From Eubacteriaceae bacterium (GTDB lineage Bacteria > Bacillota > Clostridia > Peptostreptococcales > Anaerovoracaceae): a DNA stretch of 59,836 nt. The DNA is taken from the NCBI GenBank assembly GCA_028727785.1, contig JAQYNQ010000124.1, positions 1 through 59,836 on the forward strand, written 5' to 3'. Each line of letters begins with the position of its first letter. The first letter of the stretch is position 1. The notes beneath the pieces are model-generated. The model made no database searches. It had not been told where the DNA came from and saw only the letters and a program-made list of their open reading frames with translations. A program made the translations under genes and the position numbers. Shown one piece after another: positions 17,501 to 25,464 of the stretch.

Positions 17501-17623
17501 GTAGAAAGCTTTGGTGAATATATTAAGAAGGAAACTCTGGCAGTTTCAATTACCGAAAAGGACGGTCTTGATGAATTCGATCTTAACGGACACAAGACAG
17601 GACTGGGAGTAGAAAGAGTATAA
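14507..17623 (+). CDS. ileS: Isoleucyl-tRNA synthetase, eukaryote-like type
   Basis: It attaches isoleucine to tRNA-Ile and edits valine. The 1038-residue class I synthetase has its first signature at residues 54-57 as G-I-H-H (PTANGKPGIHHV) instead of HxGH, and the second as KKMSKS near 597. The WDTHGLPVE, YCPRCGT and SHEVAQGY segments mark the longer IleRS2 type associated with low mupirocin sensitivity; the swapped GxHH form is known for particularly strong resistance. The ATG at 14507 is 9 nt from AAAGGA. The T-box leader controls it, and rlmN follows after 5 bp. Confidence 0.95.
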   Translation: MFEKLSEKPVAEVQNEQVEKWKEEDLLHKCVTAREGSPKFVFFEGPPTANGKPGIHHVMARTLKDSICRYKTMKGYQVNRKAGWDTHGLPVEIEVEKQLNMSGKQDIEKYGIKEFNEKCRESVFTYTGMWREMTERMGYLVDLDNPYITLDNNYVESCWWILKEFFKAGLVYEGHKILPYCPRCGTGLASHEVAQGYKEVKVNTITAQFKLKGKDNEYFLAWTTTPWTLASNTVLTCGPEIDYIKAKMTEGDEEGNYFYVSKALANKVLGEGKYEVVEEMKGKDLEYIEYEQLMPFVKADKKAFFMTCMDYVSVEDGTGIVHTAPAFGEDDYQCGRKYDLPMLQPVDERGCYTETPWAGRFVMEEGLDVDIIKWLAQENKIFSKAKLEHNYPHCWRCGTPLVYYAKPSWYIEMSKLKDQLVANNNTVNWYPDFVGEKRFGNWLADVKDWAISRSRYWGTPIPIWRCECGHLECIGSREELVEKAIEDIDTSIELHRPYVDDVHITCPHCGKPMQRIPEVMDCWFDSGAMPFAQWHYPFENKDIFEEKLFPADFICEGIDQTRGWFYSLMAISTFIKGQAPYKNVLVNDLILDKEGKKMSKSRGNTVSPFELFDKYGADATRWYLMSVSPAWTPTKFDEDGLIDIVSKFFGTLRNVYNFFVLYSNQDNIEADQLFVEYDQRPELDRWILSKYNQLVKDVTENMESYDHMKTVRAITDFVAEDLSNWYIRRARRRFYAEEMTDDKKSVYATTYEVLVGVAKLIAPFAPFLSDEIYTKLTGEETVHVAFFPKANEALIDKKVEERMDLVRTLVTLGRGAREKERIKVRQPLPEILVDGKYKDTIEDLTPLIMEELNVKKVCFADQLGEYMDFSLKPNFKVAGPVLGKKIKAFGGALAKEDPAAFNAKLEAEGKVAMELDGETYEIEKDFVDVRISAKDGFAVAMENNVFTILETTITDELISEGLARELVSKVQQMRKQNNYEMMDNIEIFVCADADVKKAVESFGEYIKKETLAVSITEKDGLDEFDLNGHKTGLGVERV

Positions 17624-17628
17624 TTAAG

Positions 17629-18648
17629 ATGACAAATCTAAGAGACCTGACACTAAAGGAAATGGAAAATTTCGTTCAGGAAATGGGCGAACCAAAATTT
17701 AGAGCAAAACAGGTCTTCGGCTGGATTTACAAGGGAAAGACTGACTTCCGGGAGATGACCAATCTTCCGGAAGTTTTTCGAAATAAGCTGAAAGAAAAAG
17801 CATATATCGGAACTGTTGAGCCCCTGAAGATACAGAAATCGAAGACTGATGGCACAAGAAAATACCTGTACAGACTAGAAGACGGAAATCTGATTGAAAG
17901 TGTTTTCATGAAATATAAATATGGTAATTCTATCTGCGTGTCCAGTCAGGCAGGCTGCAGAATGGGTTGCAGATTTTGTGCCTCAACGAGAAATGGTCTG
18001 GAACGAAACCTGACTCCGGGAGAAATCGTTTCACAGCTTATGGCAGCGGAGGCAGACACAGGGGAAAGAATAGGCCACATTGTTGTAATGGGAACAGGAG
18101 AACCCTTTGATAATTATGAGAACCTTAGCAGGTTTTTGAATATTGTCAACGACTCAAACGGACTGAATATCGGAATGAGAAACATTACAGTATCAACTTG
18201 CGGTCTCGTTCCTGTCATTGAAAAGTTTGGCGATGAGTTTCCTCAGGTGAATCTGGCTATTTCACTACATGGTACCACTGATAAAATCAGAGGTTCAATG
18301 ATGCCGGTTAACAACAAGTATCCTTTAGGGGTTTTGATACCGGCATGCAGAGAATATACTCAAAAGACAGGCAGGCGCATCACCTTTGAGTATACCATGG
18401 TAAACGGTGTTAACGACAGCGACGAGGACGCAGTCCGTCTGTCAAAACTTCTCAAGGGCATGTTATGCCATGTGAACATTATTCCACTGAATAAAGTGGC
18501 GGAATCGGGTTTTGATACTGTAAGCCGCAAAAGGGCAGAGGTGTTCGCTAAACTCCTTGAAATTCATGGGATTGTAGTGACGGTGAGACGTGAACTTGGT
18601 GCCGATATTGACGCTGCATGTGGACAGCTTAGACTGGGCAGACAGTAG
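17629..18648 (+). CDS. rlmN: 23S rRNA/tRNA adenine-C2 methyltransferase RlmN
   Basis: This radical SAM enzyme makes m2A2503 in 23S rRNA and m2A37 in tRNAs. The 339-residue protein has the cluster motif C110-x3-C114-x2-C117 (CRMGCRFC), the GTGEPFDNYEN loop near 160 and the conserved methyl-carrying Cys near 331 (AACGQLRLG). The start is 5 bp from the ileS stop with only a weak ribosome-binding site, so translation is probably coupled to ileS and subject to the same T-box control. Confidence 0.95.
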   Translation: MTNLRDLTLKEMENFVQEMGEPKFRAKQVFGWIYKGKTDFREMTNLPEVFRNKLKEKAYIGTVEPLKIQKSKTDGTRKYLYRLEDGNLIESVFMKYKYGNSICVSSQAGCRMGCRFCASTRNGLERNLTPGEIVSQLMAAEADTGERIGHIVVMGTGEPFDNYENLSRFLNIVNDSNGLNIGMRNITVSTCGLVPVIEKFGDEFPQVNLAISLHGTTDKIRGSMMPVNNKYPLGVLIPACREYTQKTGRRITFEYTMVNGVNDSDEDAVRLSKLLKGMLCHVNIIPLNKVAESGFDTVSRKRAEVFAKLLEIHGIVVTVRRELGADIDAACGQLRLGRQ

Positions 18649-18683
18649 CCCTGCATAAAATCTTAAAATACTGAACAAAACGA

Positions 18684-18712
18684 TTGAATTATGTTCAAGC
18701 TTGGCTTATAAT
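18684..18712 (+). promoter_or_regulatory. Promoter of the small P-loop gene
   Basis: TTGAAT (18684-18689), a 17-bp spacer and consensus TATAAT (18707-18712), 36 bp before the ATG. Confidence 0.8.
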
Positions 18713-18747
18713 GGATTTAATATTAAAGAAACAGGAGGACTATAATA

Positions 18748-19170
18748 ATGGTTAAATTATTAGTAGGACATAAGGGAACAGGCAAGACTAAGCAGATGAT
18801 TGACTTAGCAAATGACACTATTGAAAGCAGCAAAGGCAGTGTTATTTTTATCAATAAGAACTCAAGATTGATGTACGATCTAAAATATAGAATCAGAGTT
18901 GTTTGCATGGAAGATTATGAACATGTTACAAACTGTGACGAATACATAGGTTTCCTATATGGTATCATCAGTTCAGACCATGATATTGAAACTATCTTCA
19001 TCGACAGCATCCTGAAGCATGCAGATGTTTCTCTTGGCGATGTTCCGGAATTCTTAGAAAGACTTGCCGACATCTCCAAGAACTATGGTATGGACTTCAT
19101 AGTAAGCTTAAGTGCTGAAAAGGAAGAAATGATTGGTGTAGACTTCAGCAAATATGAAGTATTAAACTAA
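18748..19170 (+). CDS. Small P-loop ATPase-like protein, 140 aa
   Basis: The protein is only 140 residues. It has a Walker A motif at residues 7-14 (GHKGTGKT), a short strand-helix unit (VIFINKNSR) and a Walker B-like TIFIDSI near 77. No DNA-binding or membrane segment is visible. It resembles a stripped-down RecA/KaiC-like ATPase core; automatic pipelines sometimes label such proteins PilT, but the PilT-specific motifs are absent. It has its own consensus promoter and its own strong terminator, so it is made as a single-gene transcript. Its function is unknown. Confidence 0.85.
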   Translation: MVKLLVGHKGTGKTKQMIDLANDTIESSKGSVIFINKNSRLMYDLKYRIRVVCMEDYEHVTNCDEYIGFLYGIISSDHDIETIFIDSILKHADVSLGDVPEFLERLADISKNYGMDFIVSLSAEKEEMIGVDFSKYEVLN

Positions 19171-19206
19171 TTTACAATTTGTTTTTTGAATGAATGAGTG
19201 AATAAT

Positions 19207-19236
19207 GAGGCGGAAGGTGTTCCGCCTCTTATTTTT
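19207..19236 (+). terminator. Terminator after the small P-loop gene
   Basis: GAGGCGGAA-ggtg-TTCCGCCTC is a 9-bp perfect stem followed by TTATTTTT. Confidence 0.9.
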
Positions 19237-19277
19237 CAAAATGAAGATGAATGACTTTTAGCGAAGGAAGCGAAAGA

Positions 19278-19919
19278 ATGAGCATAACCTTAAAGGATAT
19301 CGAGAGAAAATTTAAAAAAAATATACCTTCACCTATAGGCAGACACAGATTCTTTTCCGTACTTGTACCCTTAGTAGAAAAGGATGGAGAACTTAATCTT
19401 CTCTTTGAACTTCGTTCAAGTAAAATGAAATCAGACCCGGGCGAAATCTGTTTTCCGGGAGGGCATGTGGAGCCGGGCGAGGATTTTCAGGCCGCAGCAG
19501 TCCGTGAGACTTTTGAGGAAGTCGGTATTCCTGAGAACAGAATAGAAGTAATCGGCCAGGGAAATACTATATATGGTTATGCAAATTATACCATGCATAC
19601 TTTTATAGGACTTGTTGAGTATGAAGATTACTTAAATGCCTCACTTTCTGAAGATGAGGTGGAAGCTGTATTCCTTATACCACTGGAAAGCTTCAGACAG
19701 GCGGAACCGGAAACCTACACAGAACAGGTTAAGCTTAATATCAGCGAGGGATTCCCGTACGAATCACTGGGAATAGACGAAAGCTATTACTGGAGAATAG
19801 GCAAATGGGAAATTCCTATTTATGAGAATATTGATATCGATATTGACGTTCATGGAACCAAGGTCTGGGGTCTGACTGCCCGAATTGTGAAGAACCTGAT
19901 AGATTCAATGGAGGATTAG
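19278..19919 (+). CDS. Nudix hydrolase, CoA pyrophosphatase-like
   Basis: The 213-residue protein has a complete Nudix box at residues 62-84 (G-x5-E-x7-RE-x2-EE-x-G-I), preceded by LLFELRSSKMKSDPGEICFPGG. That segment matches the NuBI/UPF0035 signature of coenzyme A pyrophosphatases (NudL type), which cleave CoA or its derivatives to phosphopantetheine and 3',5'-ADP. The ATG at 19278 has AAGGA 9 nt upstream; an ATG at 19251 lacks a good site. It ends 3 bp before ygiQ. Confidence 0.85.
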   Translation: MSITLKDIERKFKKNIPSPIGRHRFFSVLVPLVEKDGELNLLFELRSSKMKSDPGEICFPGGHVEPGEDFQAAAVRETFEEVGIPENRIEVIGQGNTIYGYANYTMHTFIGLVEYEDYLNASLSEDEVEAVFLIPLESFRQAEPETYTEQVKLNISEGFPYESLGIDESYYWRIGKWEIPIYENIDIDIDVHGTKVWGLTARIVKNLIDSMED

Positions 19920-19922
19920 AGT

Positions 19923-21794
19923 GTGTTTTTACCTGTAAGTAAACAAGATATGACTGATAGGGGATGGGATCAGGTAGACTTCGTCATTGTAACCGGAGAT
20001 GCATACGTTGATCACCACTCTTTTGGAACAGCAATTATAAGCAGACTGCTGGAATCACACGGATACAGGGTTGCTGTTCTGGCACGTCCTGATTACAAAA
20101 CTGCAGATGATTTCAAACGCTTTGGAAGACCGCGTCTTGGTTTTCTGATTAACAGCGGAACTGTGGACTCCATGGTTAACAATTATTCCGTTTTTAAGCA
20201 TAAAAGAAAAGTGGATGAATATGGTCCCGGCGGAAAAGCTGGACAGCGTCCTGACAGGGCAGTAATTGTGTACAGCAACAGAGCCAGAGAAAGCTATAAA
20301 AATGTTCCTGTTATTATAGGTGGCATCGAAGCCAGCCTGAGAAGACTGGGACATTATGACTACTGGAGCGATAAGGTAAGAAAATCAATTCTCCTTGATT
20401 CCAAGGCAGATATTTTAATTTATGGTATGGGAGAGCGCGCAGTTATTGAAATTGCAGACGCCTTGAATTCGGGAATTGATGTGAAGGATATTACATGGGT
20501 TAAGGGAACCTGCTATCGTGCAAACAGCTTTACGCCGGATGAGGATACAGAGGTTCTTCCAGAGTATAAGGAAATCAGCACATCTAAAGAGGCATACGCA
20601 AAAAGCTTTGCTAAAACTTACAGAAGCAATGACTATATTAACGGTAAACGCCTTGTGGAAAAATACGACGAAAAAACCTACGTGATTGTTAATGAGCCGC
20701 AGCCGCCTTTAGAGAGGGAGGAACTTGATCAAATCTACGAGCTGCCATATGAGAACGAATGGCACCCTATGTATGATGCGGAAGGAGGAATTCCTGCATT
20801 CCGTGAAGTAAAGTTCAGTCTGGTCTCAAGCAGAGGGTGTTTCGGAGGGTGCAGTTTTTGTGCTCTGACTTATCACCAGGGACGACAAGTTCGCAGCAGA
20901 AGTAAGGAATCACTCGTTGCTGAAGCAAAAGCCCTTACATCAAAACCGGATTTTAAGGGTTATATTCATGATGTTGGCGGACCTACAGCAAATTTCAGAA
21001 GCCCTGCATGTAAACAGCAACTGAAAAATGGTGTATGTAAGCATAAGGATTGCCTGTACCCGTCACCTTGCAGAAATATGGAAGTGAATCATAAGGAATA
21101 CATCGATGTACTTAGAGCAGTAAGGTCTGTGGATAAAGTAAAAAAAGTATTTATCAGGTCAGGAATCAGATATGATTATGTTATGGCCGACAAAGATGAC
21201 AGTTTCCTCAGAGAACTGTGCAGATATCATGTGAGTGGTACATTAAAGGTTGCCCCTGAGCATGTATCAGACAGAGTTCTTTACTATATGAGAAAACCGG
21301 AAAAGAAAGTCTTTATGGACTTTGCACGCAAGTATAAAATGATTAATGAGGAATTTGGGCTTAAACAGTACCTGATTCCGTATCTTATCAGTTCACATCC
21401 GGGAAGCACACTGGATGATGCAATTGAGCTGGCTTTGTTCCTGAAGGAATATGGATTTGTTCCTGATCAGGTGCAGGACTTTTATCCTACACCGGCAACC
21501 CTTGCCACGTGTATGTATTACACTGAACTGGATCCCTTCACCATGGAGCCGGTGTATGTGGCAAAAGACATGAATGAAAAGAAAATGCAGCGTGCGTTGA
21601 TTCACTATAACAAACCCGAAAACAGAAAGACTGTGTTAAAGGCTTTGAAAGCCGCTGGAAGAGAAAATATAGCAGAAGTATTACTTGGCAAAGGAAATGA
21701 TAAGAGTTCACTAGGAGGCAAAAATGAGCCTGATAGAAAAAATGGCCGAGGTAATGGCCGAAAGCAGAAACCGGTATCTAAAAGAAGAAGATAG
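19923..21794 (+). CDS. ygiQ: YgiQ family radical SAM protein
   Basis: The 623-residue protein has the radical SAM cluster motif C306-x3-C310-x2-C313 (GCFGGCSFC) in the middle, as expected for the YgiQ (UPF0313) family. The N-terminal domain includes VTGDAYVDHHSFG and IGGIEASLRRLGHYDYW, and the C-terminal part GTLKVAPEHVSD and HPGSTLDD. The tail is very basic (KQKPVSKRRR). The reaction catalysed is unknown. The start is a GTG 4 bp after the Nudix gene. The last 71 bp overlap the methyltransferase gene in another frame. Confidence 0.92.
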   Translation: MFLPVSKQDMTDRGWDQVDFVIVTGDAYVDHHSFGTAIISRLLESHGYRVAVLARPDYKTADDFKRFGRPRLGFLINSGTVDSMVNNYSVFKHKRKVDEYGPGGKAGQRPDRAVIVYSNRARESYKNVPVIIGGIEASLRRLGHYDYWSDKVRKSILLDSKADILIYGMGERAVIEIADALNSGIDVKDITWVKGTCYRANSFTPDEDTEVLPEYKEISTSKEAYAKSFAKTYRSNDYINGKRLVEKYDEKTYVIVNEPQPPLEREELDQIYELPYENEWHPMYDAEGGIPAFREVKFSLVSSRGCFGGCSFCALTYHQGRQVRSRSKESLVAEAKALTSKPDFKGYIHDVGGPTANFRSPACKQQLKNGVCKHKDCLYPSPCRNMEVNHKEYIDVLRAVRSVDKVKKVFIRSGIRYDYVMADKDDSFLRELCRYHVSGTLKVAPEHVSDRVLYYMRKPEKKVFMDFARKYKMINEEFGLKQYLIPYLISSHPGSTLDDAIELALFLKEYGFVPDQVQDFYPTPATLATCMYYTELDPFTMEPVYVAKDMNEKKMQRALIHYNKPENRKTVLKALKAAGRENIAEVLLGKGNDKSSLGGKNEPDRKNGRGNGRKQKPVSKRRR

Positions 21795-22638
21795 TATATT
21801 TAATGCAGAAGGGGATAGTATTCTTTTTTGCGGTGACAATGAGCCCTTTATGAAATCTCTGATTAATGGAGATATGAAGGGAAAACTTCAGATGATTTAC
21901 ATAGATCCGCCATTTTACACAAAAGCCGATTATAAAGCTACTGTGAAAGCTGAAAATGAGTCTGTAAAGAAGCATGCCTACAGTGACAGATGGGAACAGG
22001 GTTTTCCGGAGTATCTTGAAATGATAACGGAAAGACTGATGCTTATGCGTGACCTGCTGAAGGATGACGGGCTTGTCTGGGTTCATCTTGACTGGCATGC
22101 AGTTCATTATGTTAAAGTTATTATGGATGAAGTTTTCGGACATGGCAATTTTGTGAATGAAATTGTGTGGACATATAAATCAGGAGGCGCTTCAAAGAAA
22201 AGGTTTTCCAGAAAGCACGATACAATCCTCGTATACAGCAAAACCGGCAAATACAAGTTTTTTGCTCAGAAAGAAAAGTCTTACAACAGACAGTTTAAGC
22301 CATACAGATTCAAAGGTGTGGAGGAGTTTCAGGATGAAATCGGCTGGTACACAATGGTAAATATGAAGGATGTATGGAACATTGACATGGTGGGAAGAAC
22401 TTCCTCTGAAAGAAATGGGTATGCTACTCAGAAACCTGAGCTGCTTATTGAACGTATAATAAACTGCTGTACTGAAGAGGGCGATATCTGTGGTGATTTT
22501 TTCTGTGGAAGCGGAACCTTGCCAGCCGTTGCGGGAAGGCTGGGTCGTAAGTTTATTGCCTGCGACAATGGCGAGCTGGCATATAGCCTGACTGCAGACA
22601 GACTGAGAAAACTGGGAATCAATTATAGAACAAAATAA
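21724..22638 (+). CDS. Orphan DNA methyltransferase, beta class
   Basis: The 304-residue protein has catalytic motif IV as DPPF at residues 61-64 and the SAM-binding motif I as GDFFCGSGT near 257, followed by RKFIACDNG. Motif IV before motif I makes it a beta-class N6-adenine or N4-cytosine enzyme, related to the Mod-type family (RLMLMRDLLKDDGLVWVHLD, then GYATQKPELLIERII). The ATG has an AGGAGG site although it lies inside ygiQ. No restriction nuclease or specificity subunit is nearby, so it is probably a solitary, regulatory or housekeeping methylase. Target sequence unknown. Confidence 0.88.
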   Translation: MSLIEKMAEVMAESRNRYLKEEDSIFNAEGDSILFCGDNEPFMKSLINGDMKGKLQMIYIDPPFYTKADYKATVKAENESVKKHAYSDRWEQGFPEYLEMITERLMLMRDLLKDDGLVWVHLDWHAVHYVKVIMDEVFGHGNFVNEIVWTYKSGGASKKRFSRKHDTILVYSKTGKYKFFAQKEKSYNRQFKPYRFKGVEEFQDEIGWYTMVNMKDVWNIDMVGRTSSERNGYATQKPELLIERIINCCTEEGDICGDFFCGSGTLPAVAGRLGRKFIACDNGELAYSLTADRLRKLGINYRTK

Positions 22639-22665
22639 AGAAGGATTTGTGATGGGAGGAGAATT

Positions 22666-23544
22666 ATGGGAACAAATAATTCTTTTAAAACCAGGATTCT
22701 TGATTATGTTTTCATTATTCTGGGATGCGCAATAGGTGCTTTTGCCACAACTGCAGTACTTATTCCTAACGGACTGACAAGTGGTGGACTGACCGGCATA
22801 GTACGTATTATTCAATTTTTTGTTGATGTAGATTTTTCGTTGTGTTATTACGGCGGTGCGTGTATAATACTAATTGTTGTTGTAATTGCTTTAGGAATAA
22901 AGGAAGCACAGAAAGTGTTTCTGGTGACTCTGCTGTATCCTGCAATTGTTCTTATATTTGAAAGGATTGATTTTCAGCTTCTTGAGGAAAAGGATCTTAT
23001 TCTTGCCGCCATATTCTGTGGTGTGCTCTCAGGTGCGTGCAGCGGAATTGTTTTCTGGAGAGGATATGCTTTCTGCGGAACTGAATCAATTGCAAAGATT
23101 CTGAAAACCAAGCTGATGCCACAGGTTGATATCAGCAAAATACTTCTTGTGATAGATGGCCTTATTATCATCGGCTCAGCAGTTGTATACGGCAAAAATA
23201 TTGCATTGTATGCTCTTGTTACACAGTTTATTATTTCAAAAATGGTTGACTTCATTCTGTATGGTATGGAGACGAAAATTGTTCAGTTGAATATAATAAC
23301 TGATAAAACAGCAGAACTGACCAATTTTGTCATGCATGAACTTAATCGTGGTGTTTCCAGCCATAAAATTGTTGGAGAATATACAGGTCAGGTTCGAAAT
23401 GAACTGACTGTTCTGTGTTCACCTCGGGAGAGTATACTGATAAAGAGAAAGCTTGCGGAACTGGATAAGAATGCTTTCGTAACGGTTCTTCATACAGACA
23501 CCGTGTGGGGAGAGGGAAAAGGTTTTAGCAAAATAGACAATTAA
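22666..23544 (+). CDS. YitT family membrane protein
   Basis: The 292-residue protein has about five to six transmembrane segments in its first ~200 residues (YitT/DUF161 repeats with GLTSGGLTGIVRI and FWRGYAFCGTESIAKIL) and a soluble C-terminal DUF2179-type domain (NRGVSSHKIVGEYTGQ, then TDTVWGEGKGF). Members are common in Firmicutes; their function is not established and transport is only presumed. GGGAGG precedes the ATG. A tRNA-Arg gene begins 7 bp after the stop and is probably on the same transcript. Confidence 0.88.
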   Translation: MGTNNSFKTRILDYVFIILGCAIGAFATTAVLIPNGLTSGGLTGIVRIIQFFVDVDFSLCYYGGACIILIVVVIALGIKEAQKVFLVTLLYPAIVLIFERIDFQLLEEKDLILAAIFCGVLSGACSGIVFWRGYAFCGTESIAKILKTKLMPQVDISKILLVIDGLIIIGSAVVYGKNIALYALVTQFIISKMVDFILYGMETKIVQLNIITDKTAELTNFVMHELNRGVSSHKIVGEYTGQVRNELTVLCSPRESILIKRKLAELDKNAFVTVLHTDTVWGEGKGFSKIDN

Positions 23545-23551
23545 ATATTGT

Positions 23552-23627
23552 GCACCTATAGCTCAGGGGATAGAGTAGCACACTCCGAATGTGAAGGCCG
23601 TGGGTTCGAATCCCACTAGGTGCACCA
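23552..23627 (+). tRNA. tRNA-Arg (anticodon CCG)
   Basis: A 76-nt cloverleaf with acceptor GCACCTA/TAGGTGC, encoded ACCA end, anticodon CCG at 23585-23587 and T-arm GTGGG-TTCGAAT-CCCAC. The outermost anticodon-stem pair (27-43) is G-A rather than Watson-Crick. Confidence 0.93.
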
Positions 23628-23637
23628 AAAATAAAAG

Positions 23638-23668
23638 CCTTATAACTATGTTGTTTATAAGGTTTTTG
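23638..23668 (+). terminator. Terminator after tRNA-Arg
   Basis: CCTTATAA (23638-23645) and TTATAAGG (23655-23662) form the stem, followed by TTTTTGTT. The rest of the gap up to nhaC holds only the promoter below. Confidence 0.8.
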
Positions 23669-23785
23669 TTGTGTTAAAATAATTGTTTTGTATTTACTGC
23701 TATATTTTTTGTTTATTTTTGCAAATACAGCATGAATAATGTCGAAGGATTATGAGTCTTTATAGCGATAAATTTTACCGTTTTA

Positions 23786-23814
23786 TTGACATTAGCACTT
23801 TAACACGATATAAT
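23786..23814 (+). promoter_or_regulatory. Consensus promoter of nhaC
   Basis: Perfect TTGACA (23786-23791), a 17-bp spacer and perfect TATAAT (23809-23814), about 58 bp before the nhaC ATG. This is one of the strongest promoters in the window by sequence. Confidence 0.9.
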
Positions 23815-23872
23815 ATGCTTGTACTTGTATTTATACGGGTTTATTGCTTTTTTATTTTAAGGAGGATTTATT

Positions 23873-25363
23873 ATGGGTAGAAAGATTCCAGTGTGGCAAT
23901 GTTTACTTGTAATCCTTGCGATGGTTGGCCTATTGATGTGGTCAATTCTAGTAGATGATGGTGGAGAACCTCATATCGCACTTATTCTGGCAGCAGCTTT
24001 TGCAGCAATCATTGGTGGTATCAATGGTTGGAAATGGGCTTATATGGAACAGGCAATCCTTGCTTCCATTAACAGATCCATGCAGGCTTGCTTAATTTTG
24101 GCTATCGTTGGTGCAATGATTGCATCTTGGATGGCAGCAGGAACTATTCCTTCAATGATGTACTTTGGTATTAAGGTTATCAGCCCTAAAGTATTCTTGG
24201 TTACAGCTTGTATCCTTTGTTCCATCGTTTCATTGGCAACTGGTTCATCTTGGTCAACTGCAGGTTCCATGGGTGTTGCACTTATCGGTGTAGGTGTAGC
24301 TCTTGGATTCCCTGAAGCAATGACAGCAGGCGCTGTAGTATCAGGCGCTTACTTCGGTGACAAGATGTCCCCATTATCAGACACAACTAATCTGGCTCCA
24401 GCTATGGCAGGTGCTAAACTGTTTGATCACATCAAGCACATGATTTATACAACTGGTACATCACTTGTAATTGCACTAGTTGCATACGCTATTATGGGCT
24501 TCATGTATTCTTCAAACAATACTCCAGACATGAGTACTCTGGATGAAATCACAGTATTTATTCAGGGTTCATCTAAGGTAAGCCTAGTTGCTTTAATTCC
24601 ACCAATCTTTGTAATCGCTGCAGTAGCTCTTAAGCTTCCAGCAATTCCAGCTCTTATCGGTGGCGTATTTATCGGAGTACCATTCATGTTCTGGAACTCA
24701 GCTGCAGTTGAAGCAGCTCAGGGTCTTCCTCTAAAGAACTGTATCTTCACTACATTAAACAATGGTATTGCAATGGCATCAGTTCCTGATGACGCATCAC
24801 TGATTATTACTAAGCTTGCTGATTTACTGTCAAGTGACGGTGTTCAGGGAATGTTCTGGACAATTTCAATCATCCTGTTCGCTATGTGCTTCGGCGGTAT
24901 CGTAGATGCTACAGGCGTTATGGGTACATTCGCAGGAATGTTACTGAAGGTTGCAAAGGGCAGAGGCGGATTAGTATTTGCTACTGAGTTCTCATGCTTA
25001 GTTGTTAATGCAATCTGCTGTGACCAGTACTTATCACTAGTACTTCCTGGAAGAATGTTCAAGGAAGCATTTGAAGATATGAAGTTAGCTCCAAAGAACC
25101 TATCAAGATGTCTGGAAGACAGTGGTACAATTACATCCAACTTCTTCCCTTGGAATACTTGCGGAGCTACAATGAGAAACTTCTTAGGCGTAGACAGCTC
25201 ATACATTCCATTTGCAATTCTTAACTGGTTGAATCCATTAGTATCAATCTTCTTCGGATTCACAGGCATCACAATGGAAAAGATGACAGACGAAGAATAT
25301 GCAAGAGTTCTTGAAGAAAGAGAAAAAGAAAAGGAAGCAGTTCTGAAGGCTCTAGAAGCATAA
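23873..25363 (+). CDS. nhaC: Na+/H+ antiporter NhaC family
   Basis: This 496-residue integral membrane antiporter of the NhaC family has about 11-12 hydrophobic segments. Conserved sequences include GSSWSTAGSMGVALIGVG (near 128), SGAYFGDKMSPLSDTTNLA (near 163, with the charged Asp/Lys typical of the ion site) and SGTITSNFFPWNTCG (near 422). The C-terminus is a charged cytoplasmic tail. It probably exports Na+ in exchange for protons or an organic anion, complementing the Na+-coupled AgcS and the pyrophosphatase. AAGGAGG precedes the ATG; monocistronic. Confidence 0.92.
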   Translation: MGRKIPVWQCLLVILAMVGLLMWSILVDDGGEPHIALILAAAFAAIIGGINGWKWAYMEQAILASINRSMQACLILAIVGAMIASWMAAGTIPSMMYFGIKVISPKVFLVTACILCSIVSLATGSSWSTAGSMGVALIGVGVALGFPEAMTAGAVVSGAYFGDKMSPLSDTTNLAPAMAGAKLFDHIKHMIYTTGTSLVIALVAYAIMGFMYSSNNTPDMSTLDEITVFIQGSSKVSLVALIPPIFVIAAVALKLPAIPALIGGVFIGVPFMFWNSAAVEAAQGLPLKNCIFTTLNNGIAMASVPDDASLIITKLADLLSSDGVQGMFWTISIILFAMCFGGIVDATGVMGTFAGMLLKVAKGRGGLVFATEFSCLVVNAICCDQYLSLVLPGRMFKEAFEDMKLAPKNLSRCLEDSGTITSNFFPWNTCGATMRNFLGVDSSYIPFAILNWLNPLVSIFFGFTGITMEKMTDEEYARVLEEREKEKEAVLKALEA

Positions 25364-25370
25364 TCTTAAA

Positions 25371-25437
25371 TATTCGTAATCTAATAATATCGTGTAGATA
25401 AACGAAAAAATTATCACTTGTATGAATACAAAGACCC
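25371..25437 (+). other. Possible degenerate purine-riboswitch-like sequence
   Basis: ATTCGTAATCTAATAATATC (25371-25390) resembles the start of a purine riboswitch (P1, J1/2 and P2), and it is followed by a terminator and a broken nucleobase permease. The conserved J2/3 and J3/1 nucleotides cannot be found, so at most this is a decayed element. Confidence 0.25.
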
Positions 25438-25439
25438 GA

Positions 25440-25464
25440 CCCCTCGGCTCAGCCGAGGGGTTTT
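25440..25464 (+). terminator. Strong terminator between nhaC and the broken permease
   Basis: CCCCTCGGC-tca-GCCGAGGGG is a 9-bp GC-rich stem followed by TTTT. It ends the nhaC transcript or served as an expression platform for the permease. Confidence 0.9.

Noticed and set aside
18748..19170. Annotation as twitching motility PilT
   Set aside because: It has only a Walker A and a weak Walker B; the Asp-box, His-box and length of PilT are absent, and no pilus genes are adjacent.
22192..22815. 207-aa minus-strand frame across the methyltransferase end
   Set aside because: Antisense to two confident genes, with unnatural composition and no RBS.
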